The notes: generated by a model not told the origin, from the letters alone. 64,000 nucleotides of DNA from CAVUWL01 sp963700105 (GCA_963700105.1 CAVOWL010000004.1:1426001-1490000), one strand, 5' to 3'. Positions 35,145 to 43,836 are shown, counted from the first letter of the stretch. A program made the numbers and translations.

Positions 35145-35321
35145 ATGCGACGGTCTGGACCAAGCTTTTGCCCTGGATGCGGGGAGCGCGTCTCCCTCTT
35201 CGCTGCTGGCTGTGCCTACTGCGGCCAGGCGCTGGATCCGCGCCGCGGACAGGGGCCACCGAGCTTCACTGAGAGGGTTCGCGCCGTTCTTCGCTCTCTC
35301 CGTCTAAGCCTGCGCCCCTAA
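35145..35321 (+). CDS. 58-residue zinc-ribbon protein
   Basis: From ATG 35145 the product begins MRRSGPSFCPGCGERVSLF and continues AAGCAYCGQALDPRRGQG, ending in a basic helix (ERVRAVLRSLRLSLRP). Cys9, Cys12, Cys23 and Cys26 form a CxxC...CxxC zinc ribbon. Similar CPxCGxxVxxFAAGCxxCG peptides recur in Solirubrobacterales genomes in my experience of the group, usually as unannotated small genes. Ribosome binding site is weak. The basic tail may bind nucleic acid or membrane. It lies 160 bases after the LURP-one gene. Confidence 0.65.
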   Translation: MRRSGPSFCPGCGERVSLFAAGCAYCGQALDPRRGQGPPSFTERVRAVLRSLRLSLRP

Positions 35322-35544
35322 TCCAAAGGCCAATTCATGAGCGGCCGCAGCCCAACGCAAAAATTATCCTGCGAGACGGTACCAACCCGCCGAGCTTTGG
35401 CACCTCGGAATCCTCGCTTAGGTACAGACGATCGGGGCTTTGCAAAAAATCAGCCGATCTTGGCAATGCCCGGCCTTCAATTTCGCCCATCCCAGGGAGA
35501 GCTTTATGAAGGCCGCCTCCAATCGCCTTCGTGGGTGGAATCAC
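35322..35544. other. Convergent intergenic region
   Basis: This is the gap between the convergent zinc-ribbon and GT87 genes. No T-run terminator is apparent. Confidence 0.3.
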
Positions 35545-36753
35545 TCAAAATCGCGATCGGTCGGTTCCCTTGTCACCTCCGAAAAAGACAAGAGCCGCAC
35601 CTAACAACACGGCCAGGCCGCAGAGAACGTATAGATCGCTCGCAAGTAGTTCAGCCGAGCCATGCTGAAACCCAGGCGAGGAGGTCGGAGTGAAGTCTGA
35701 GAAGACGGCTGCAACCATCAAAGCGGCGATCCAGTATGCGGCTGAGCGCCGCCGCCAGGCAGTACCAAACATGACAATGAGCAAGGGCACCGACCAGACC
35801 CAATGGTGGGTCCACGAAACTGGCGAAATCAACAGCCCAGTGATCGCGCAAAATGTGACCCCGGCAAGACGGTGGCCGCGCCGATGGGCCAGACTGGCGA
35901 TCGCGATCCCTGCGAGACCGATCACAAGCGCAATCGCGAGCCACCAGGGGGCGGGGGGGGCAAGTCCACCCGAAAGCCGGGCAAGTGCGCCGGCCAAGGA
36001 TTGATTCGCAGAGTTAGCCGGGTCCCCAACCCGGTGCCCATTTAGAAACACTCCGCCAAACCAGAATGTCCAGGACTGAGATGGCAGCAGCGCAAAACCG
36101 GCGGCCACGGTGGCTGCAAACGTCAGAGCCGCAGTCGCTGCCGCCTTGATCCGACGCGTAAATAAGAGGTAGCCCACAAAGATCAACGGAGTCAGCTTGA
36201 TCCCCGCCGCCACCCCGGTGGCGATCCCTTGCCACCAGCGACCGTCATTTCTGCGCGGCAGCAGGTCAATGCAAACAAGGGCAGCCACGATCAAGTCCAC
36301 CTCGCCCAACTGAATGGACTTGGCGACAGGCAATGTGAGCAGGGTGAGTGTGGCAACCGCGAAGACTGCCTCCGGCCGGCCCCGCACCCCGGCCGCGTGT
36401 AATGCCAGCCAGCAAAGCGATACCAGCGCAAGAATACTAAAGAACGTGATGGCAACTTTCAGATAACCCACCTGAGCATCCGCATCCACACTGAAGACGA
36501 GAGCGGCAAGTGGAGGGTATGTAAAGTGGTACACGGCATCAGGGGCATATAGCGCAGCACCGCGCATAGCCTGCCGGCCGCCCCACCAGTACACGGCTAC
36601 ATCGGAAAGAGGCCAGTGTGATCCGGGGCTAGTGATTCGGGGCAACACATACTCGGTAAGTGCGACTATGCCGGCCAACAGGGTGGCGACCCGTAGCCAA
36701 CCGATTCGCGCAACCGCGGCCTTGCAGGTCCGCCGATCTAACTTAGATTGCAA
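35545..36753 (-). CDS. GT87/DUF2029-type membrane mannosyltransferase
   Basis: The 402-residue protein has some ten membrane helices and a first loop WPLSDVAVYWWGGRQAMRGAALYAPDAVYHFTYPPLAALVF. Its acidic Asp plus the later Y-x-Y/F-P-P motif are typical of GT87 alpha-mannosyltransferases, such as the mycobacterial enzymes that extend phosphatidylinositol mannosides and lipoarabinomannan. SIQLGEVDLIVAALVCIDL and IKLTPLIFVGYLLFTRR are conserved family segments, and SPVSWTHHWVWSVPLL is the usual C-terminal motif. It uses polyprenyl-phosphate mannose on the outer face of the membrane. Starts at TTG 36753; no operon partner. Confidence 0.83.
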   Translation of the reverse strand: MQSKLDRRTCKAAVARIGWLRVATLLAGIVALTEYVLPRITSPGSHWPLSDVAVYWWGGRQAMRGAALYAPDAVYHFTYPPLAALVFSVDADAQVGYLKVAITFFSILALVSLCWLALHAAGVRGRPEAVFAVATLTLLTLPVAKSIQLGEVDLIVAALVCIDLLPRRNDGRWWQGIATGVAAGIKLTPLIFVGYLLFTRRIKAAATAALTFAATVAAGFALLPSQSWTFWFGGVFLNGHRVGDPANSANQSLAGALARLSGGLAPPAPWWLAIALVIGLAGIAIASLAHRRGHRLAGVTFCAITGLLISPVSWTHHWVWSVPLLIVMFGTAWRRRSAAYWIAALMVAAVFSDFTPTSSPGFQHGSAELLASDLYVLCGLAVLLGAALVFFGGDKGTDRSRF

Positions 36754-37704
36754 ACCAAGTTTCCAATGATTTCACGAGCGGCATGTGACCGCCCTTCTTC
36801 TGAGTCTGACTGAGGTAGCTGTCAGAACCCCACCTTGTCTGGAATCCCCCGAGATGGGTCCCTGAGGCTAGCGGACCACCGAAAATGCAGAAATTCACGG
36901 ATCCTCACTGCCGCCGCACGCTCATTCGAGGAAGATCATCAACTCGTCACGAGCCGAGCGGCAGCCAGCCACACGGAACCAAAACCAAGGGGCTGTTCGA
37001 ATCGAGGCTCCAGCGCTCTCGCTAGCCCCGTTAGCGTGGGAATCGATCGCTAGTTTTGTCACTCTCACCTCGATTATGCCTCGAAGCGGGGGAAAACCGA
37101 GGCGATTCCAACCGCGAGATCCGGACCCTCGCAGGGCTTTCGGCCTCAGGAATCAGCCGACATAAGAACTTGTTGGGATGGTCCCATTGGGGGCGAACAA
37201 GTCGAATCCGGCCGGGATGGGTAGGTGATCCTGGCTACGGCAGATGAACTTCCCGGTGGCTTTATCGCGACCAATCTTTTGACCGTGGAGGCCGGGGCGA
37301 AGGATCTGCGCAGCCATTTGAGCCGACTGGCTTGACAAGAGGCCGCGCGAGAATCCAACTGCGACGAGTCACGACGCTTTGGTCCACCCGATCGGCCAGG
37401 TTATCGCCGCTGGAGACGGACGTTTGCAATTTCTCGAGGACCCCTCCCTCCCGTATCCGGCTGCCCGCGATTAAGCAAACTCTCCAAGACGGCCGTGAGG
37501 CGACGTCACTTTCCATGATGCTTGATTTTGCCGACAAGCCAGTCGGCCAGCCGACCCTTCAAACCAAGTGGCGCGAAGCGGCCCGCTCGACCCGGAGCGA
37601 GGCCCCTCGGGCGAGATCTGGGGGGTCCAAGGCGCGGCCCAATCGGCAGGAAGAGCGGCAGGGACGCCGCGGGAGGAGTCTTTTTTGAGCTCCGATCGGC
37701 GCTC
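36754..37704. other. Long region with no firmly supported gene
   Basis: About 950 bases upstream of the mannosyltransferase. The best remaining frame is 37153-37338 on the minus strand: 61 codons reading GQKIGRDKATGKFICRSQDH, protein-like but without a ribosome binding site, so possibly a decayed fragment. Elsewhere the base periodicity looks non-coding. Confidence 0.3.
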
Positions 37705-37797
37705 TTACATGCCCGACATCTTCATGCTGAAGAAGGCACCGGCGCGCTCTGACGCCGGCCCGGGGATCCCCTTGGCGACGAGCCCCGAGAACATCAT
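37705..37797 (-). CDS. 30-residue small protein with perfect ribosome binding site
   Basis: AAGGAGG (complement of 37804-37810) lies six bases before two consecutive ATG codons at 37797-37792. The frame runs 30 codons to TAA: MMFSGLVAKGIPGPASERAG then AFFSMKMSGM. About 28 of 30 third positions are G or C, as in true genes here. I recognise no family. The perfect signal, the codon bias and isolation in a long otherwise empty region argue for a translated small protein. A chance match is possible because the frame is so short. Confidence 0.5.
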   Translation of the reverse strand: MMFSGLVAKGIPGPASERAGAFFSMKMSGM

Positions 37798-38329
37798 CCG
37801 CAACCTCCTTTCGGGGCGGCCGGTGATGGTATGGCTTGCCCTCTCCGAAGACCCCGACGCTAGCTGGCACTCGCCCACCCGACAAGATCATCCCCGTCAA
37901 CTACTTCGAGCAATGCGGTTGTTCGCTCGGGAACGCGTCAGGACCTACGTCACGGCCAATGCCCCCTTTCAGGCCAGCGATTGAAATGGCCGAAGGTCAA
38001 TGCGAATCGACGTGAAACGCTCTTGGCCGAAGCCCCTGACGGCCTAGGTCAAACTTGCCCGGACTCTCGCTGACAAAGCGCTCGTGGCGGCGCCGGGACA
38101 TGGCTGCGCCCCAATCACGGTTGGTCTCGATGGAGCCTGGCCCTCCTTGGCGGCGGCCGAGATCGGCCCCAGCAGGCTCAGCACCGGCAAATTCCATCCC
38201 AAAATCCAAGCTGGCGAGCCGATTGGTCGAAAGGAGTATCGGTTCCGATCCCGAAAGGAAAAGCTTTGTTTGCATTCTGTGAGCAATCGACCGGACGATC
38301 GTCTACACTGGCGCCGTTCCAGATAACCG
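37798..38329. other. Intergenic region upstream of the c-di-AMP riboswitch
   Basis: About 530 bases between the divergent small minus-strand gene and the riboswitch. It should carry the promoter for the hydrolase gene. No gene with a ribosome binding site was found. Confidence 0.3.
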
Positions 38330-38460
38330 AAACGCCGAATCCCGAGCGCTTGGAGGCGCCCCGGGAGCGGGGGAACCACGTTTTCGGGGCTAACTCACCG
38401 GATCTAGGTGGGGGCGCAGGCTCCTTTCGCGCCAGCCCGACAGCTAACCCCGTAGGCCGA
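38330..38460 (+). ncRNA. c-di-AMP riboswitch (ydaO/yuaA class)
   Basis: The leader has the conserved ydaO landmarks in order: CGCCGAATCC at about 38333, GAGCGGGGGAACCACG at about 38365, TTTTCGGGGCTAACTCACCGG at about 38381 (the GGGGUGAAUC-like element), and the closing CCCGACAGCTAACCCCGTAG at 38437-38456, followed by GGC. GCC near 38334 and GGC near 38456 can pair as the basal helix. Directly after it come AAGGAG and the TTG start of a secreted NlpC/P60-like hydrolase, the classic target of this riboswitch in actinobacteria (as for resuscitation-promoting factors). c-di-AMP normally turns the gene off. An intrinsic terminator is not obvious, so control may be by ribosome binding site masking or Rho. 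Confidence 0.82.
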
Positions 38461-38474
38461 CGAAGGAGATCGGT

Positions 38475-39113
38475 TTGCACATATATAGGCATAGTTTCAG
38501 GCTGAAAGCAGGGCTAGCAGTGGGCGGCGCCTTGGCGTCGCTGGCAATGGTGGCGCCGGGAATCGCGAGCGCGACTCCAGGGGGTGGCCTGACCGCGGCG
38601 CCCGAAGCCACCGAAGTCCCGACAGAATCATCGACAAGCTCCTGTGCGCCCGAAAGCGGCGGGATGGCGAATTCGACTGCCGGCTGCAGCACTTTCCAAA
38701 AGGCCCGGCTCATCGATGGAGTGGCGCTCCCAGCCCCTAACGCACCGCTTGCCGTGAAGAAGGTGATCGCCGCGGCTGACGCGATCCGGACCACGCCCTA
38801 TATCTGGGGAGGCGGTCATGCCAGCTGGCTATCGCGCGGCTATGATTGCTCGGGCGCGGTCAGTTTCGCCCTGCACGGCGGCGATTTCCTCAAGTCTCCC
38901 CTAGTATCCGGTGAAATGACCCACTGGGGCGCACCCGGCAAGGGCCGTTGGATCACGGTCTATGCAAATTCGGTGCACGCTTTTGCGGTCATAGACGGCC
39001 TGCGATGGGATACGGTCGGAGATCCTGCGGGCGTCACCGGGCCTCGCTGGCACCCCTCAATGGCCGGAGATACGACGCGCGGCTTTGTCGCCCGTCACCC
39101 GGTCGGCTACTAA
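38475..39113 (+). CDS. Secreted NlpC/P60-like cell-wall hydrolase
   Basis: The 212-residue product starts at TTG 38475, with AAGGAG seven bases upstream. It has a signal peptide (LKAGLAVGGALASLAMVAPG, cleaved near ASA), a Pro/Ser/Thr linker with two Cys (about residues 35-75), and an NlpC/P60-type papain-like domain. That domain reads TPYIWGGGHASWLSRGYDCSGAVSFALHGG, where Cys125 is the nucleophile, then VYANSVHAFAVIDGLRWD with the catalytic His near 168. Such endopeptidases cut peptidoglycan stems. The upstream c-di-AMP riboswitch ties its expression to turgor and wall status. Its stop overlaps the convergent lipoprotein gene by four bases. Confidence 0.85.
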   Translation: MHIYRHSFRLKAGLAVGGALASLAMVAPGIASATPGGGLTAAPEATEVPTESSTSSCAPESGGMANSTAGCSTFQKARLIDGVALPAPNAPLAVKKVIAAADAIRTTPYIWGGGHASWLSRGYDCSGAVSFALHGGDFLKSPLVSGEMTHWGAPGKGRWITVYANSVHAFAVIDGLRWDTVGDPAGVTGPRWHPSMAGDTTRGFVARHPVGY

Positions 39114-39640
39114 GGCGCCGCCGGTTTTCCCTGAGCGGTGAGAGCGTGCCAGGTTCCGCCGAAGGAGGAAACCCCGTTCCCGAGCGCATCGCCCGGCGCC
39201 TTATCGCCGCTGTAGGTGTAGAGCGGTGAGCCAGCGTAATCGACCTGGAGCTTGCCGTCAGCGCGTTTGATTGCACCGAGCTGGGTGGTGAAGGCTTCTT
39301 TGCCCGCGACCGGAGCGCTTCCGGTCAAAATCAGGGGAGGCCAGGTCGTTTCGCAGGCGCCAACGCAGCGAGGATGAAAGGTGTTTTTGGGATCCTTGCT
39401 AAACGCGTAGAGCGTTTGGCCCTGGGAGTCGACCAAAACCTTGGTAGCGAGCTTGGGCTTCTTGGTCGTGGCGGTTGAGATCACCGTCACGTTGGGCTCG
39501 GGCGGGGCCTTTGCTTCGGTGCTCGCACCGCTGCTTGGGACCGACGCGGGGGTTTCGGTGCTGGAGCTGGAGCCGCAGCCCGATACCGCCAATACCGCAA
39601 CGGCGCCGCACAGAAATATTGGGGCAAAAGTCTTAGCCAT
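39110..39640 (-). CDS. Lipoprotein with COG4315-type secreted repeats
   Basis: The 176-residue product has a lipobox LAVSGCGSSSS (acylated Cys near residue 22), a Ser/Pro/Glu spacer, and two copies of the PF03640 repeat. These are VLVDSQGQTLYAFSKDPKN...CVGACETTWPPL and, in the second half, LGAIKRADGKLQVDYAGSPLYTYSGDKAPGD...GGTWHAL. The family is widespread in actinobacteria and proteobacteria and of unknown role; it is often co-located with redox or stress genes. The short tail-to-tail overlap with the hydrolase gene means the two mRNAs share an antisense region of at least four bases. Confidence 0.88.
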   Translation of the reverse strand: MAKTFAPIFLCGAVAVLAVSGCGSSSSTETPASVPSSGASTEAKAPPEPNVTVISTATTKKPKLATKVLVDSQGQTLYAFSKDPKNTFHPRCVGACETTWPPLILTGSAPVAGKEAFTTQLGAIKRADGKLQVDYAGSPLYTYSGDKAPGDALGNGVSSFGGTWHALTAQGKPAAP

Positions 39641-39757
39641 GGCTTACCCGATCGATCCGATCCCATCCTCGCGTTGAGGGCGAGGGAAAAGTAGGAGCTA
39701 AAATTAAACTTTTGCTGAAGGGCTGCACCTTGGCAGCCGATCCCTAGACTGGCGGGG

Positions 39758-41581
39758 ATGACGATGCGCCTCCGCGCGGTCGCGGGCGTCTTGGTAATGC
39801 TGGGTGTGCTCTTTGTGGCGCACGCGACTGCGGGGGCTCCGACTCCCGAATCCGAAGAAGTGCCGAGCTGTGATGGCCACAAGACGACGATCGTCGGCAC
39901 CAACGGTCCCGATGTCTTAGTCGGTACGCCCGGCAACGACGTGATCTGGGGCGGGGCGGGAAACGACGTGATCTATGGCCTGGGCGGCAACGACATCATC
40001 TGCGGGGGGCCCGGCAACGACATCATCTACGGTGGATCGGGCAATGACCGCATCTTCGGCGGACCCGGCAATGACATCATCTACGGGGAAGCGGGCAACG
40101 ACGTCCTAAACGGCGGCTCGGGGACAAACATCCTCTACGGGGGCCGCGGCGATGATGTTCTAAACGGTGGCTCCGGCAACGAAAACGTCCTCTACGGGGG
40201 TTCCGGCGATGACCGCCTCTACGGCGGTTCTGGCAACGACAACGTTCTCTTCGGTGGCCTCGGCATCGATCACCTCGATGGTGGCTCTGGAAACGGCAAC
40301 ATCCTCGACGGGGGCTATGGCTGGGATTACCTAAACGGCGGCTCCGGCCACGATGACACCGCGTCCTTCGCCGAGATGCCTAGCAGTGAAGAAACCAAGA
40401 GTGGCGGAGTCGAAGCTTCGCTTAAAGCGGGCCTCGCGATCGGTGATGGCCATGACCGGATGCGAAACATCGAGAACCTCGAAGGCTCGGCCTTCAACGA
40501 CACCCTGATCGGAAACCACCGCAACAACAAGCTGTTCGGCGGTCCGGGTAACGACACATTAATCGGTGGCGGCGGGCGCGATGAACTAAACGGCGGCTCA
40601 GGCAGCAACAAGTGCCGGGGCGCTCCCCCCTCTCGGCGCACCTCCTGCGGTCACGAACGCCTACCTCGAGCCAGCGCTCAGGTCTACTTTGAAGCGGGGA
40701 TCGATCCGGCATCGGCCGGGGTGGTGGTAGCCGCCGGCTCCGGCAACGACAACATCTCGGCCAGCTTTGAACAAAGTAGCGACCTGCTCGCAATCAGTGC
40801 CAAAAAACCCATCGCGGTTCACGACGGCTGTACCCATCCCGGTGGGGCGGCTGATGAAGCGAGCTGTCAGCTGGGCGATCTGCCGCGCTGGCTGACGGTC
40901 GATCTGGGGGCGGGCAACGATCACTTTCAGGTACCCGGCTCGCTGGTCGGGGTGGGGGAAGTGCGGGTCGACGGCGGTCCGGGCAACGACGTCTTGAGCG
41001 GCGGACCTGAGGAAGACCTGCTCGAGGGTGGCCCCGGCGCCGATCGCCTCTACGGCGGCGCAGGTGCCGATTCCCTGGTCGGGGGCCCCGGTGGCCCCAA
41101 CATACTCGAAGGCGGCCCCGGCGCAGATCTGCTGGCCGCTGGGCCGCCCTGTGACGGAGGGAAAATCGTTGGGGGTCCGGGGCGAAACGACCTTTCCTTC
41201 ACCGAGATTCCGATCCAGGCTGGAGTTCTCTATGCATCCCTGGCCCGGGGCATCGCCTACGTTCAGGGCGTTGCGCACTGCCATCCGATCCACATCACCG
41301 AAGCCCAGGACCTCGAGGGATCCTTCGGACCCGACATACTGATCGGCACCCACGCTGGCAATCACATCATCGGCTGGCCTGGCGCCGATCAAATCTACGG
41401 CAATGGTGGACCGGACGTGATCGAAGCTCGAAACGGCGAACGGGATAAATCGATCCAGTGCGGCACCAAGGGTCATCCCTCCGGCGAGGCGCTGATCGAG
41501 CGCAACGACCCCCGACCGCTGTATTGCCTCAGGGTGAGCTACGGACATCCATTGCCTGGTCTCCCCCATCCATCTCGGTAA
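39758..41581 (+). CDS. Secreted RTX (haemolysin-type calcium-binding) repeat protein
   Basis: The 607-residue protein has a signal peptide (VAGVLVMLGVLFVAHATAGA), then a block of RTX nonapeptides GGxGxDxhx at residues about 55-205 (GGAGNDVIYG, GGPGNDIIYG and so on). A short block follows near residues 245-285, and a third from about 405 to 465 (GGPGNDVLSG, GGPGADRLYG). Between them are Cys-bearing spacers and beta-rich segments. Each pair of repeats binds Ca2+ and folds into a parallel beta-roll. No lipase, protease or toxin domain is visible, and no type-I secretion genes accompany it. The Sec-type signal fits this group, where RTX proteins go out by Sec. A matrix or surface role is likely. 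Confidence 0.85.
   Translation: MTMRLRAVAGVLVMLGVLFVAHATAGAPTPESEEVPSCDGHKTTIVGTNGPDVLVGTPGNDVIWGGAGNDVIYGLGGNDIICGGPGNDIIYGGSGNDRIFGGPGNDIIYGEAGNDVLNGGSGTNILYGGRGDDVLNGGSGNENVLYGGSGDDRLYGGSGNDNVLFGGLGIDHLDGGSGNGNILDGGYGWDYLNGGSGHDDTASFAEMPSSEETKSGGVEASLKAGLAIGDGHDRMRNIENLEGSAFNDTLIGNHRNNKLFGGPGNDTLIGGGGRDELNGGSGSNKCRGAPPSRRTSCGHERLPRASAQVYFEAGIDPASAGVVVAAGSGNDNISASFEQSSDLLAISAKKPIAVHDGCTHPGGAADEASCQLGDLPRWLTVDLGAGNDHFQVPGSLVGVGEVRVDGGPGNDVLSGGPEEDLLEGGPGADRLYGGAGADSLVGGPGGPNILEGGPGADLLAAGPPCDGGKIVGGPGRNDLSFTEIPIQAGVLYASLARGIAYVQGVAHCHPIHITEAQDLEGSFGPDILIGTHAGNHIIGWPGADQIYGNGGPDVIEARNGERDKSIQCGTKGHPSGEALIERNDPRPLYCLRVSYGHPLPGLPHPSR
39925..40365 (+). repeat. RTX nonapeptide repeat array (first block)
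   Basis: About fifteen 27-base units encoding GGxGxDxhx occur in tandem. The DNA units are diverged at synonymous sites, so the array is maintained at protein level. A second cluster of units lies at about 40975-41135. The interval is coding and not a CRISPR. Confidence 0.85.
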
Positions 41582-41641
41582 GGACCCATATCGGACTTTT
41601 GGCTCAGGCGGCGCGGCGCCAACAGGATGTCTGCGGATCCG

Positions 41642-42184
41642 TCATCCGATCGTGTCAAAGCGAAGCTGCACCGTATTCGGAGCCTGGTTCACTTGATGTT
41701 CGGAGTCCGCACAGACACTCACATTGATCTCGTTCGGGTTGGTAATCGACGGGCCTGCCTCGATCGCGTGCTGCAATTCTGAGATGTCGGATCCCTGCAA
41801 CATCACGGCTTCGCCAGGCTGCGCACCGGAGGCAGCAAATACGTAGCGCCCGCAGGCGCCTTTGGCCAGAGTTATGGTGACATTATTGAGCGCAGTCCCT
41901 GATACTCCCAGTAGATTGGCAAGGCCGAAGTGCGGAAGGTTTTCTGGCGTAAGGGACCCAGGTTTGAAACTTTCTCCGGTCAGTGATTTCGGCTTTATGT
42001 CGGTAGCGGTCAGTGACCCTACCTTGACCTTGATTCCCGTCACTGCGCCACGCTTTAGCTGCGGGGTACCGATCGAATTTGGCGGAATCCGCAGGGCCGC
42101 GAGGGCCCCCCCGCCCATGGCGAGGAAGAGGGCGAGCGTCGCCACGACATTGGCGTAGCTGAGGTGCTTTCGAATCGCGGTCAT
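41642..42184 (-). CDS. Exported protein of the Thermoleophilia LSYANVVATLALFLAMGGG type
   Basis: The 180-residue protein begins MTAIRKHLSYANVVATLA and FLAMGGGALAALRIPPNSIGT, an N-terminus that is almost a trademark of Solirubrobacterales secreted proteins. Next is a region of short repeats with the pattern QLKRGAVTGIKVKVGSLTATDIKPKSLTGESFKPGSL, resembling right-handed beta-helix or collagen-like adhesin stalks. The C-terminal half is a small beta domain with two Cys (KGACGRYVF; INVSVCADS). The function is unknown; a surface stalk and head is plausible. It ends convergent to the RTX gene and lies 20 bases downstream of the phosphoesterase, probably in one operon with it. Confidence 0.8.
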   Translation of the reverse strand: MTAIRKHLSYANVVATLALFLAMGGGALAALRIPPNSIGTPQLKRGAVTGIKVKVGSLTATDIKPKSLTGESFKPGSLTPENLPHFGLANLLGVSGTALNNVTITLAKGACGRYVFAASGAQPGEAVMLQGSDISELQHAIEAGPSITNPNEINVSVCADSEHQVNQAPNTVQLRFDTIG

Positions 42185-42204
42185 TGGTTATCTCCTGGGT
42201 CGTG

Positions 42205-43836
42205 CTACCGAGGGAGGATCAGTGGGGGCCGGGGGGCCTGATGAAAATCAAAGTCGTTTGCTAGATTGCCCAGCTCGGGGATCGATTCCCGCACATCTGG
42301 CCGCGGGTCCGGTCTTCCGTCGGTAGCCGGGTTCAGGCGCTGACTTTCCAGAAAGTCATCCTCGATGAACTTGTTATAGGCATCGTGGCTGAGCAGCTGG
42401 TGGTCGATAAAGCCTTCTTTGGCATACGGGCTTATGACAAGTCCCGGAACGCGAAACCCGTAGCCGTTCTCGTCGATTACGGGGGGCACGACGTTGTCAT
42501 AGAACCCCCCCCAATCGTCCCAGCTCAGGAATATCGCGGTGCTCGGCCAGTCGGGTCCTTCCATGACTTTGTTAATCAGATTGGTGACGTAGGACTGCCC
42601 GGCCGAAATCGACGCCGGGGGATGTTCGCTCACCGTCTGACTTGGCACCACCCAGGAGACGGAGGGTAGAGTGCCGTTCTGGGCGTCATTTAAAAAGACC
42701 GAGGTGTCCTGAATGTTGCCCTCTTCGCGATTTTCCCTAACCGTGGTGAAGTCAGGCAAGGGGTTCCAGATCCCCGGGGTGGAGGGGCCCTGGCGCGGTG
42801 GGTTGGTGCAGCGCTCTTCTCCATCAGCACAATCCGGCTCCTCGCCCTTTTTGATGAAGTAGCCCCAGCTCAGGCCGCCATTGTGGAGGAGATAGGTGAT
42901 CGGAGTCCAGGCGAAGTCTGGCTCGGGACCCTCCAAAGGATCTTCAGGGTTGGTGCTCTGAAAGCCAGGGCCGTCGACTGAATTAGTGCAGCTATAGGGA
43001 TCGGTGGGCAAGGTGCAGGACGCCGACCACTCCGAGACCAAAAATAGATGAGAAGGCAGACTCCAGCTCTTGGTCGGCTCGAAAAGGTGGTCCTGGAGGA
43101 CAAAGTGTTCTGCATAGGTCCAGTAATTGGGGATATCGCTTCGGTCCTTGTATCCCATGACATCGGTTTCGCACTGGGCAGTGCCGGGGGTTTCACAGTG
43201 CTGGGCATGCTCGGCCTCAGCGACGAAGCCATTCGTCGCGCCGCCGTTGAGATCACCTTCAAAGGCGGCAGATTCGTGCGGGCCGCCCTTGTTGGAGTCC
43301 GTGGGATCGTGATACGGCGCAATGCAGCCGCCGTTGACCGGATCGGGCACGCACACACCGGGCGGGATACCATCCGCTCCAGGATAGGTGCCAAAATACT
43401 CATCGAAGCTACGGTTCTCCTGCATGATGACTACAACATGTTTGATTTTGTGAATGCCAACCGGCACCGGGAGGACATTTATCTGGCGCGGTGGGGAGCG
43501 GCCTTGGCGGGTGGCTGAATCGCCTGCAAACACCGCGCGAAGACGGAGCACCCCAGCCACCCGCAAGCTGGCCCGAATCAGGAATCTTGAGCCGGGCTTG
43601 AGGCTCCCGCTGGCAATATCTCGCAACTGACCGTGGGATGCCTCTTGTATAAAGACTGTCTCACCTGTTCGGTTTGGCCTGACCCGACCGCTGAAAACTA
43701 ATTTCTCCCCAAGGTCGGCCTCAAGTGCGGAGACTTTGAGGCTGACCGCTGGGCGCACGCGAGCCTGAGCAGCCTGGGAGCCCACCAAGGCCACACCGAA
43801 TGCGATCAGCACGATCACCGTAAGTCGAAACGCCAT
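42205..43836 (-). CDS. Secreted phosphoesterase (phospholipase C/acid phosphatase family, PF04185)
   Basis: The 543-residue product has a signal peptide, about 100 residues of an Ig-like domain (VSLKVSALEADLGEKLVFSGRVRP), then the phosphoesterase domain. Motifs are IKHVVVIMQENRSFDEYFGTYPGADG (metal-binding Glu, Asn, Asp), then DIPNYWTYAEHFVLQDHLFEP, ATIFLSWDDWGGFYDNVVPP and VPGLVISPYAKEGFIDHQLLSHDAYNKFIEDDF. All are diagnostic of the bacterial phospholipase C/AcpA family. Such enzymes release phosphate or head groups outside the cell, often under phosphate limitation. No Tat twin-Arg motif is obvious; the signal looks Sec-type. Confidence 0.9.
   Translation of the reverse strand: MAFRLTVIVLIAFGVALVGSQAAQARVRPAVSLKVSALEADLGEKLVFSGRVRPNRTGETVFIQEASHGQLRDIASGSLKPGSRFLIRASLRVAGVLRLRAVFAGDSATRQGRSPPRQINVLPVPVGIHKIKHVVVIMQENRSFDEYFGTYPGADGIPPGVCVPDPVNGGCIAPYHDPTDSNKGGPHESAAFEGDLNGGATNGFVAEAEHAQHCETPGTAQCETDVMGYKDRSDIPNYWTYAEHFVLQDHLFEPTKSWSLPSHLFLVSEWSASCTLPTDPYSCTNSVDGPGFQSTNPEDPLEGPEPDFAWTPITYLLHNGGLSWGYFIKKGEEPDCADGEERCTNPPRQGPSTPGIWNPLPDFTTVRENREEGNIQDTSVFLNDAQNGTLPSVSWVVPSQTVSEHPPASISAGQSYVTNLINKVMEGPDWPSTAIFLSWDDWGGFYDNVVPPVIDENGYGFRVPGLVISPYAKEGFIDHQLLSHDAYNKFIEDDFLESQRLNPATDGRPDPRPDVRESIPELGNLANDFDFHQAPRPPLILPR

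Noticed and set aside
37153..37338. A 61-codon minus-strand frame with protein-like composition
   Set aside because: No ribosome binding site, TTG start and no recognised family. It may be a fragment but cannot be supported.
39925..41135. CRISPR-like tandem repeats
   Set aside because: The 27-base periodicity encodes RTX nonapeptides in one continuous frame and the units vary at synonymous sites.
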